DNA from: Strix aluco
Taxonomy: Eukaryota > Chordata > Aves > Strigiformes > Strigidae
Direction of reading: 5' to 3'
DNA: 64,000 nucleotides
Assembly (NCBI RefSeq): GCF_031877795.1
Contig: NC_133958.1
Coordinates: 4,960,001-5,024,000 of the forward strand
Position numbers and translations under genes: made by a program. The notes beneath the pieces are model-generated. The model did no database searches, was not told where the DNA came from, and saw nothing but the letters and a program-made list of their open reading frames with translations. The number at the start of each line of letters is the position of its first letter. Within the stretch, counting starts at the first letter, position 1. Positions 1 through 29,900 of the stretch are shown here, in pieces.

Positions 1-78
1 CAGCTGATGAGCCTCTCCACCGCCAACGCCAAAAAGGACCCCAGCTGCAAGACGTGCAACATCAGCGTGGGGCGTTAA
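1..78 (+). CDS. PHYHIP: PHYHIP, last coding exon (C-terminus only)
   Basis: The window opens inside an open frame encoding 25 residues that end in KKDPSCKTCNISVGR and a TAA at 76-78. From memory this is the conserved C-terminus of phytanoyl-CoA hydroxylase-interacting protein, a largely neuronal protein that binds the peroxisomal enzyme PHYH; its molecular role is poorly defined. The exon's start lies outside the window. Position next to BMP1 in convergent orientation matches the human 8p21.3 order, which is why I prefer PHYHIP over its paralogue PHYHIPL. The exon is too short to exclude the paralogue on sequence alone. Confidence 0.8.
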   Translation, partial: QLMSLSTANAKKDPSCKTCNISVGR

Positions 79-1062
79 GGGTGGGACGCGGGCAGGGCCG
101 GGGAGGGGGACGGGCGCCCGCCGCGGGGGCTTCTCTCACGGACGCTGCTGGGTGGAGGATCCAGCTGGGTGCGGGGGACCCGGCTGGTGGAAAGAGCGGC
201 GTTGCCTGGGCCTCTGCCCGCTCGGGGAAGGAGCCGGCAGGACGCTCGCCCAGCGTGGAGGCAGAGCCCGCGCCGCGCTGCGCCCCGAGGGAGAAAGCCT
301 TCGTCTCCTGGACTGGCCGACCAGCATCATCCTCGCTGGCGTGAGCCCCGCGCTCTGCCCTCCGCCGCGCGGCCGCTGCGGGACCCCCCTTCCTCCTCCG
401 GCCTCCCCCGCATCCCCCACCTTGACCCCCCTCCCCACCCCACCGGCGGCGCAGCTCCCGGGGAGCCCCGGCCCTGCCAACCGGGACTGGGGCTCCCTGC
501 TCGACCCCGGGGGGGTTCTACGGAGAGGCTGGAAGCGCCCCCCAACCCCTCACCCCGGTTTTTTGAACTGCTCCCCGGGGGTTTAGAGGGGTGCTGGGAC
601 AGGGATCCCCCCCCAGCTCCCGCCGGCGCCGCTTCGGGGCTGCAAGTCGTGGTGCGCGTGTCCGCAGTGGTGTGGGGGGGGACGACGCGGTGTCCCCCCC
701 CCCGTGTCGTGCAGCGCTGTGCCGTGTTCGCTCTCTGCTCTAGCCGTCGCTCTGCCGTCCAAATCCCCGGCCCCACGGCCCAGGAGGCAGCCGGAGGAGC
801 TGGGGCGGGGGGGAACAGACCTGACACCCCCTCACCACCACCACCCCGTTCCCCCCGGCCCCCCCCCCTCCTTTTGCTGCCCCCCGCATGAGCCGTCGGC
901 AGCATGGCGCTTGCGTGCCGGCCCCCGCGGGCTGCTCGCTCCCCGTCTCTGTGTATCCGATGCACGCTGTAACGGTAGAAGAGAACAAACCCCCCCCCTC
1001 CCATCCCCGTGGCCCCCCACCACCCCACCCCGAGCATCCCTGTGCTGTGCTGGCGGTGTATC

Positions 1063-1068
1063 AATAAA
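1063..1068 (+). terminator. PHYHIP: PHYHIP poly(A) signal; 3' UTR 79-about 1085
   Basis: An AATAAA followed by a GT-rich stretch (TGTGTGCGGTC) has the form of a vertebrate cleavage and polyadenylation site. It implies a 3' UTR of about 1 kb, GC-rich, with no other coding content that I can support. Confidence 0.7.
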
Positions 1069-1085
1069 CTGTGTGCGGTCGCCAT

Positions 1086-1954
1086 CGGCCGTGTCACGCG
1101 CCTCTGTCCCCCGCCCCGATGGGACCCGGGGTGGTGGCTCCAGACCCCGATTCAGCTTAGGGAGGGGCAGGGGGGGGGATAGGGCTGGGGTGGGGGACAG
1201 GGTGGCACGGAAGCTGCAGCAGCGAGGGCACAACCACGGGCACCCTCCTGCCCGGCCACCGAGGCCTGGGGTCGGCACCCCCTCGCCCATCCCCAAGGCT
1301 GCGAAAATTTCTGGGTGCAAAGCCCCTGGTGCCCATCACCGGCCCATCTGGGCACAGCCCAGCCCACGCCGACACGTCCCCAGCATCCCACCGCATCCCC
1401 ACGCGGCCGCCGTGTCCCTACGCAGCCACCGCGTGGGACCGAGGAGGGGACACGGGCTGTGGTGCCGAGGCCAAGGTGGCCACGGGGACCCGGGTTGTGG
1501 CCCCATCGGCCATCTGCCGCGGGCAGCCGGTGTGACGTGGGGACGTGGTGGCTGCGTGGGGACGTGGTGGCTGCGGCACGTGGCACCCGCCTGCCCCGTG
1601 CTGAGGGAACCCCCTGGTGATGGGGCGATTTGTCCGACGGCTTCTTTTGGCTGAGAATCGGTGCAAAATGAGGGTGTGGGGGGAGCAGAGCTGCTCAAAG
1701 CCGAGTCCCAGGAGAGTGGGTGGCTCCCGGCAGCACCCAGCGAGGGACCCAGCGCTGAGCCACGCGAGACGACGGGCCAGCCGCTCCCTCATCAGGGCAG
1801 AAGCAGATTGCAATTAGCTAATTGCTTGGCTGCTTCAGCTGCGACTCGGGGGCCTCCCGAGGGTCTGCCGCAGGGTGCTGGGGTGCTCCCCCCCGCCTCT
1901 CTCCAGCCGATGCTGTTTTTCTCGGGGTGGGGAAGCAAAGAGCCTGGGGCTGCC
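1086..1954. other. Intergenic gap between convergent PHYHIP and BMP1
   Basis: About 0.87 kb between the two facing poly(A) signals. I see no gene. It holds short GTGG-rich repeats near 1450-1580 and a 16-bp perfect palindrome listed separately. Confidence 0.6.
1810..1825. promoter_or_regulatory. Perfect 16-bp AT-rich palindrome (homeodomain-like)
   Basis: GCAATTAGCTAATTGC reads the same on both strands and contains two inverted TAATT homeodomain cores. It lies in otherwise GC-rich sequence between two 3' ends. Regulatory function is inferred from the motif only. Confidence 0.3.
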
Positions 1955-1974
1955 CCCCTCCAAGTACAAGGGTA

Positions 1975-1980
1975 TTTATT
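1975..1980 (-). terminator. BMP1: BMP1 (long form) poly(A) signal
   Basis: The plus-strand TTTATT is AATAAA on the minus strand, about 390 bp beyond the BMP1 stop codon at 2367-2369. It fits a 3' UTR of about 2366 down to 1955. Confidence 0.65.
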
Positions 1981-2366
1981 TCATCGGTACAAGAGAGAGA
2001 CAGCACCTTCTGTGTGTTGGGCTCTTCCCGGTTACTGGTTTGTACATTCAGAGAGCTGCGGCCGGCTTGGCCGGGAACAGGAAGGGGAGAGGGTCCCGCT
2101 CGGCCCCCCGCCACCCCAGCGCTGGGAGCGGGGCGGCCGCTGGCAGAGGGGACCCCCCCCACCCCCCCAACAATCTGCCCTTGTGCCCGCGGGCGCCCGA
2201 GCCCCGGGGCCCCGTACGAGCGTGTCTTGAGTGCTGAGGTTGGCTTGTGTGCTCCTCCGTGCAGTCTGTGCGGGGCTGCGCTCCCCGCTTCCTTCCTCCC
2301 TGCCCTCCTCCTCCTCCTCTTCCTCCCCTGCCTGCGGGGGGGGGGGCGGGCCGGGACCCCCAGCCC

Positions 2367-22824
<20,458 letters not shown>

Positions 22825-22859
22825 GGCTCCGCGGGCAGCGGGCGGGCAGGGGAGGCGGG

Positions 22860-22992
22860 CGCCTTTTTTTTTTTATTTTTTTTTTTCCCCTCTCTTCCTC
22901 TCTTTCCTTCCCTTCTTCGCTCCCCCTTTTTTTTTTTTTTTTCCCCCTCTCTCTCTCTCTCTCTCTTTTTTTTTTTTTTTTTTTTTTTTCTA
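22860..22992 (-). repeat. Polypurine/polypyrimidine tract just 5' of the BMP1 start
   Basis: About 130 bp of almost pure pyrimidine on the plus strand (T runs, (CT)n and C runs), purine on the BMP1-sense strand. It begins about 36 bp upstream of the BMP1 ATG, so it falls in the 5' UTR or core promoter. Confidence 0.85.
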
Positions 22993-23169
22993 GGGAAATG
23001 AGATCTGGCGGGGGCGGGTTCAAGCGCGGAGCTCGGCCCCTGCAGCCCCGGGCGCAGGGCTGGGAGCGGGGCCAGCGCCGGGGGGGGGCGGCGGGGCCGC
23101 GCTGCTGCCGGAGACCCGGCCCGCAGCCCCCCCCTCCTGCCCCCCCCCCCCCTCCCGCAGCCTCCGGAC

Positions 23170-23530
23170 CCGGTCCTGCCCCCCCTGCTCTCTGTCGTGC
23201 CCCGTCCCGTCCCGCAACCCCCGGTCCCGTCCCGTGTCCCCCAGCACCGATCCTGCTCCCCCCATCCCGTCCCGTATCCCCCAGCCTCGGTCCTGCACCC
23301 CCCCCCGAGCCCCCCAGCCCGCAGCCCCCGGTCCTGCACCCCACATCGCCCAGTCCTGCACCCCTTCCCACACCCCCATGTCCTGGTCTTGCACCCCACA
23401 ACCCCCAGCCCCTCTCTGGCATTCCCCACCCTGCACCCCATATCTCCTGGTCCCGGACCCCCAGTCCCACGCACCCCTGGTCCGGGACCCCATATCCTGC
23501 ACCCCACATCCCGCATCCTTGCTGGAGCAG
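23170..23530. repeat. Degenerate GTCCTGCACCCC-type repeat upstream of BMP1
   Basis: Imperfect tandem array of C-rich units such as GTCCTGCACCCC and GTCCCGTCCCG. It has no coding support. Confidence 0.7.
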
Positions 23531-23754
23531 GAGGAGGGGGAGGAGGCAGCATCCCCTTCCCAGACACGGGTGAGCTCTGCACCCCGCAGCAGAAGTTGTC
23601 TGCACCCCACAAACGCATCACAAGACCCTGACTCCTCCCAAGGGGGCTCAGCTCAGGCGGGCACAAGTAGGGGCCCCCCCACCCTGGGATGCTGTGGGAG
23701 CGGGGGGCCGGTGCAGCCCTGTACCCAGAGGTGGGTCACAGGCCTCCAGGAGCT

Positions 23755-24185
23755 GGGTGAGCACCCTGGGGAGGCTGGCTGAGCACCCCAGAAGTGGGGC
23801 GAGCACCCCAGGAACATGGGTGAGCACCCCAGGAGGTGGTTGAGCACCCCAGGAGGGTGGGTGAGCAACCCAGAAGTGGGGTGAGCACCCCAGGAGGTGG
23901 GTGGGCACCTCAGGAGCGGAATGAGCAATCCAGGAGTGGGGTGAGCACCCCAGAAGCGGGGTGAGCACCCCAGGAGGGTGGGTGAACACCCTAGAAGGTG
24001 GGTGAGCACCCTGGGAAGGGCAGGTGAGGACCCCAGGAGCAGGGCAAGCACCCCAGGAGGGTGGGTGGGCACCCCAGGAGGTGCGTGAGCAACCCAGGAG
24101 GTGGGTGAGCACCCCAGGAGGTGGGTGAGCATCTTGGGGAGGGGAGGCGAGCACCCCAGGAGGTGGGTGAGCACCCCAGGGTGGT
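23755..24185. repeat. 20-21-bp minisatellite, first copy
   Basis: About 20 copies of a unit near GTGAGCACCCCAGGAGGTGG, with AGTGG, ACATG, AGCAG and AGGGT variants, in the interval between divergent BMP1 and the collagen gene. The same unit, in the same orientation, forms a second array at 27478-27900. Confidence 0.9.
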
Positions 24186-24250
24186 CAGAGGGTGCCCAGA
24201 CAGCAGAGCAGGGCAGAAGCAACCGGCAGCCCTGGCTGGGCCGCAGGGCC

Positions 24251-24292
24251 GCATGTGCACACACGTGTCGCACGCGTGTGCACGCGTGTGCG
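24251..24292. repeat. Alternating purine-pyrimidine (CA/CG) tract
   Basis: About 42 bp of GCACAC/GCGTGTG alternation with one break, the sequence class that can adopt left-handed Z-DNA. It lies right beside the first minisatellite array. Confidence 0.6.
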
Positions 24293-25223
24293 CCGAGGGC
24301 TGTGAGTGACACCTGCCGTCAGGGCTCCGCCACTTCAGCAGGGTGGGTGTCACCCAGCTCTGCACCCAGGCACCCCCAGGCACCCCAGGGTGGAGTGTGG
24401 GTGGGGGGCACAGCGCAGGACATGCCCACGACGCTCCCAGGGATGCCACCCCCCCCCTTGCTCCCCCTCACCCTCCCAGCTGCCCACCCTGGGGAGCCGG
24501 TGGGGGGGGGGGTCGGGGTGGCTGCATCATCCCCCCCAGGTTGGGGGTGTGGGTGCCCCCATCCCGGGGAGGGAAATGGGGTCCACCCACCCGCTCGCCA
24601 CTAGGTAGAGCTCCGAGTTCAGCCTTGCTTTGCCCGTGTGAGGGGGGGCCTCCTGCTTTGCGTGTCCCTTGTCCCCTGGCCGTGTCCCCCCCCTACAGGG
24701 ACGAGGGGCTGCGGGGGGTCCCCTCGGGCTCCCGGTTCCTCATCCCGTGCAGCATTCCCGGCACTTGTTGCCCCTGGACTAACACAGCCCTGTCATCCTA
24801 CTTCAATATTCTCATCATTAACGTGATTTTTGAAGCGTTCAGTGTTACCGCGCGCAGTTACTGCCCCGGGGACACGCTGGGTGCACACAAGCATCCGGGC
24901 TCCCTCCCCTGCTCACTAACCCCCCCCAAAATCTTCTTTCCCTTTGGTTTTCAGGGACCTCCCACGTTCAGGGCCTGGCCTGGCGCAGCGGATCGTGGGG
25001 AAATCTCCTTCACGCCTTATCTCGGGCCGTTATTTTCCTCCCCGGACAGCAGAACATCTCGGGATGTGTTTTGCTCCTTAGCCCGCCGTTGCAAAACCTA
25101 CATCCAGTCAAACCTTTCCCCTTCAAGCACATAAATAAACCCCTGAAAACCCGTCTCGCTCTGCTTCCCCACGCCACCCCCAGCCCCCACGGCGCAGCCC
25201 GGGGATGGGAACGTGGCGGGGAG

Positions 25224-25510
25224 GGGGGCAACTGCCTAATTGATCTCCAACCTCCAGCTGGTCTCCCGAGAAAACAAACAGATCCCCCGCGAAAAACAAG
25301 CCGGGTTTTGAAATACTTTCTGTTTCCACCCCTCTGTTTCGCGGGCGCTGGGAAGGATGTTGGAGGGCTGAGTCCCCGCATGATGTAAACCCGTTATGTC
25401 AGGATCTGAGCGCTGGTTTTCCACCCTAATATCGCCCTTTTCATTCCCACAGGGCGCCCCGGGGACCCAGAGCTCTCACTGGAGGGTTTTTTCCCCCCCA
25501 CCTCTCCCCC
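25224..25510 (+). repeat. Inverted repeat, left arm (287 bp)
   Basis: This segment is the near-exact reverse complement of 26593-26879. Reading the two side by side I find only a few differences. A weaker match of about 14 bp (GGGAACGTG core) continues outward to about 25203, paired with about 26895. Confidence 0.9.
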
Positions 25511-26592
25511 AGTCTGGGTTTCCCACACTGGTGTTCACTCCCAGGACCCAGCTCTCCAGCTTTTCCAAGCCCCACACGACCGTTGATGATCTCCCACCCC
25601 ATGAGCTCCTCGCACCTTCCCAGGTTGACCGTGGGGTGCCCATGGCCTGTACCCCACTGCAGGCAGCTGCCTGCTCCGGCAGGGCCAGCCCCACGGAGCT
25701 CAGGAGCCTCTTCCCTGGCTCCAAGGCAGCTCTTTCTGACGTGTTGGACATATGATGTTTTCTTGAGCCCTGGAATAAATAAGCCCCCGAACGCACGTCC
25801 TCCCACGCAGGCGGCTCAGCTGCACCGTCCGGCGCTGCACCGGCGAAGGCGCGGGAGAGGTAAGGGGGTTTCCTCCGTCCCCACGCGATGCCGCAGGTTT
25901 TTCTCCTCCTGTTGGTTCTTTCATCCCTCAATTTGCTGATTCCCGAAGGGATCTGGGCTCCGGCTGCCTTCCCCCGCTTTCTTGCTGCGGCCGCGGTTGT
26001 GTCCCACTCATCGGCAAAGCCGGGCGGCAGGACGGGCAGGCAGAGCTGCCGTGCTGACCCCCACGCATCGCTCCCCGCCTCCGGGAGCGGCGGGGGGATG
26101 GCTGCCATGGAGGGGGGTGGGATGGCTCCCCAAAACCCTCAGACAAGCTGCATCTCCGCTGCGCGGCCCCAGCGGCTGAGCTTTTGGGGGGCAGCCGGCT
26201 GTACAGGCGTCCTCGCAGCACTGGGGGGGAAAAACCCACCCAAAACCCTCCCAGGAGCCTTCCAGCACCTTCAGGACCCCCGTGTCCTGCCCTGTGTTGC
26301 CCCCACGCTCTCCCCAGCTGCTCCGTGGCTCACCGGGAGCGAGTGCTTGCAGCCCCGGGGAGCAAAAGGCGGCCAAGGAGGGGGCAGGATGAGGCCGGTG
26401 CTGGCTCGGCTCGGCTGGCCGCAGTGGCCCCGGGCTGGGCTGTGCTCCATGGACGGCCCGTCAGCAGTGATGGATGGAGAGATGGAGGCAGCGCTGGGCT
26501 CGCTGCCTCCCCGGGGCAGGTGGCCTGCTCTGGCCACTGCCCGTTGCTGCCTGGCCACAGCCCTGCCTTCACGCCTCGCAGCTGCCGAACAC
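25511..26592. other. Spacer between the inverted-repeat arms
   Basis: A 1.08-kb non-repetitive, GC-rich segment. I recognise no gene, transposase or other coding content in either strand. Confidence 0.5.
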
Positions 26593-26879
26593 GGGGGAGA
26601 GGTGGGGGGGAAAAAACCTCCAGCGAGAGCTCTGGGTCCCCGGGGCGCCCTGTGGGAATGAAAAGGGCGATATTAGGGTGGAAAACCAGCGCTCAGATCC
26701 TGACATAACGGGTTTACATCATGCGGGGACTCAGCCCTCCAACATCCTTCCCAGCGCCCGCGAAACAGAGGGGTGGAAACAGAAAGTATTTCAAAGCCCG
26801 GCTTGTTTTTCGCGGGGGATCTGTTTGTTTTCTCGGGAGACCAGCTGGAGGTTGGAGATCAATTAGGCAGTTGCCCCCC
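26593..26879 (-). repeat. Inverted repeat, right arm, abutting the collagen gene start
   Basis: Reverse complement of 25224-25510, equal length. It ends about 60 bp upstream of the collagen ATG at 26940, so it should contain that gene's proximal promoter and perhaps part of the 5' UTR. Confidence 0.9.
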
Positions 26880-26939
26880 TTCACGTTCCCGTCCCACCAG
26901 TGACTGGGGCATCCCGCTGAGCCGAGCCGTGCCGGGGCC

Positions 26940-29900
26940 ATGGGGCCGTGCGGGATTTGCTTCCCCGTGGCTCTGCTCGTCCTCGCCGCTGCAGGGACCC
27001 GGAGCCGGGAGGCGGGTGAGTGAGTGAGGACGTGTCGCGCCGTGGGACACGCGTGGCCCCGTGGGGGGGAGGCCACGCTCCCGGCCCACGCCGCCGGGAT
27101 CTCGCGGTCTCGGCGCTTTGCCCTGCAGGTCCGTGTGCGCTCCACGTGCTGGTGGCTCTGGATGTCACCGACTACCTGCAGTCCAACCTGCAGCCCTACC
27201 TGGAGCGGGTCCTGCGGGACGTGGCCGCGCTGGACCACCTCACCTGCAGCCCGCTGGGCCTGAGCATCACCCTGCAGAGCACGCAGCGGGATGGGGACAC
27301 GCTCTTCCAGGAGCGGCTGCGGGAGCCCTGGGGGGATGTTCTGCAGCGCCTGGCGCGGGCACACGCCTTCCAACGCTCCTACCTCAACCAGCCCGCCCTG
27401 CAGACCTTCCTCGGCACCCTGGCGCGGCAGGCGGCCGATGCCAAGGTATAGTGTCGGCACAGCTATTGCTGTGAGTTGGGGGGATGAGAACCCCAGGAGG
27501 GCAGGCGAGCACCCCAGGAGGTGGGTGAGCACCCCAGGAGGGCAGGTGAGCACCCCAGGAGGTGGGTGAGCACCCCAGGGAGGTCAGACAAGCACCCCAG
27601 GACGTGGGTGAGTACCCCAGGTAGGCAGGTGAACACCCCAGGAGGTGGGTGAGCACCCCAGGAACAGGGTGAGTACCCCAGAAGGTGTGTGAGCACCCCA
27701 GGGAGGTCAGACAAGCACCCCAGGAGGGAAGGCGAGCACCCCAGGAGCAGGGCGAGTACCCCAGGAGGTGGGTGAGCATCCCAGGGAGGAGAGACAAGCA
27801 CCCCAGCAGGTGGGCGAGCACCCCGGGGAGGGCAAGCACCCCAGGAGTGGGATGAACAACCTGGGGGGGGTGGGTGAGCACCCCAGGAGCAGGGTGAGCA
27901 GGCTGCAGTTTACCAGCCCCCCCCCATCCTCGTCCAGGTGCTGCTGGTGCTCACGGATGGGCTGGATGATGATGCGAGGAAGATGAAGGATGCAGCAACA
28001 GCGGCTTGGCTGCAAGGTGGGGCGGCAATGGCTGTGTGGGGCTCAGAGGGGTGAGCCCTGCGAGTGGGGAGAGCTGGAGGGGACTGGGGGCCATCCCCCA
28101 GCCCCCCATCCCCTCCAGACCAGGCCGACCTGCTGGTGACGGTGGCGGTGAACAACGTGACGGGGCTGGGGGACCTGCAGCAGCTGGAGTTCGGGCGGTG
28201 GCTGGCGAGCGGGCAGCACCTCGCTGTGGACGCGCCGGAGGCTGGCGGGGTCCTGGCACAGGAGCTGGTGAGGGCGGGGTGTGGTGGGATGGGGCGGTGG
28301 GGACCCCGCGGGCTCTGAGCGGGGATGCTGCCCCCTCCCCACAGCTGGCCCTGGCAGAGCGGACTTGCTGCCAGATGTGTCCCTGCACCTGCGTGGGGCT
28401 GCCCGGTCCACATGGCCCCGCTGGCCCCCGGGGGGGCAAGGTAAGGGGCTGGGGGATGTGGGAGGGATGCGGGAGGGGTGCCCAGCCCTGCAGACAGCTC
28501 GGAGCAAGGCTTAGACCTTTCCCTTCCCCATCAGGGGGGATGTTTCTGCACCCCCCGTTGGCAGAGAGCGGTCCCATGCTTCCCATCCCTCTCTGCTGGG
28601 ATGGGTACGTGGACTCCTCGTGGCCCTGTCGGGCTCCCAGAGCAAACCCTGAGGCTGGGCCGTGCCCACCTCGATGCTGCTGCCACGGTGCCCAAACACT
28701 GAGCAAAGCAGGGGGGAAACTGAGGCCCAGGGGGTGGGGGGGGTCTCACCCACGCTCCCCCGTGGGAATCGCACCCCTGTGCTGCGTGCCCAGCCCCAGA
28801 TCCCTTTCCCAGGGTTAAGAGGAGCCCTGGGAGCTAAGCTCAGCTCAAGCCCTTTCCCCTCTGAGCTGGGAAGGGATCCTGGCTGCGCTGGCTCCCAGCC
28901 CGGGGTCATCATGGGGCTGGGGGGGTCATGGTGCCGCTCCTGGGGTCTCTCTGTCTCAGGGGGTGACGGGCAGCAAGGGACGTGCTGGAGACGAGGGCGA
29001 GCATGGACACAGCGTGAGTTGGCCGTGGGATCCCCGGGGGGTGGGAAAAGGTGGCCCCGGGGGTGAGGGAACCCTCCCGTCACACCAGTGCTCTCCCCTC
29101 CCAGGGGGAGCAGGGACCGCGAGGGCTCTACGGCAGCCGAGGGATTCAGGGATGCCCAGGACAGTGCGGAGCGAAGGTGAGGGCGGCGTGGCTGCCCAGG
29201 TGGCCAAGAAGGCCAATGGCATCCTGGCTTGTACCAGCACTAGCGTGGCCAGCAGGGACAGGGAAGGGATCTGACCCCTGTGCTCGGCACTGGTGAGGCC
29301 GCACCTCGATGAGTGGGTTCAGTTTTGGGCCCCTCACTCCAAAAAGGCCCTTGAATGACTCGAGCGTGGCCAGAGAAGGGCAACGGAGCTGGTGCAGGGT
29401 CTGGAGCACAGGTCTGATGGGGAGCGGCTGAGGGAACTGGGGGGGTTTAGTCTGGAGAAGAGGAGGCTGAGGGGAGACCTCATGGCCCTCTACAGCTGTC
29501 TGAAAGGAGGGTGCAGAGAGGGGGGAGGAGTCTCTTGAGCCAAGGAACCAGCGGCAGGACAAGAGGGAATGGCCTCAAGCTGCGCCAGGGCAGGGTCAGA
29601 CTGGCTCTTAGGAAGGATTTCTTTGCAGAAGGGGTTGTTGGGCGTTGGAATGGGCTGCCCAGGGCAGGGGGGGAGTCCCCATCCCTGGAGGGGTTGAAGA
29701 GTCGGGTTGAGCCAGCGCTGAGGGATCTGGTGGAGTTGGGAACGGTCGGTGTGAGGTTCATGGTTGGACTGGAGGAGCTTCAAGGGCTTTTCCAACCGAG
29801 ATGATTCTGGGATTCTGTGGGTGCCCACCGCTCCCCGGCTGCTCTCCTCCATCTCTTTGCAGGGCTTCGTGGGTCACCCCGGGGAGCAGGTACGTCCCCA

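Noticed and set aside
23755-24185. CRISPR-like spacing of a 20-bp repeat
   Set aside because: Units are contiguous and diverged with no unique spacers; this is a eukaryotic minisatellite.
25511-26592. DNA transposon with long terminal inverted repeats
   Set aside because: The spacer shows no transposase-like coding content and I see no target-site duplication outside the arms. An inverted local duplication explains it as well.
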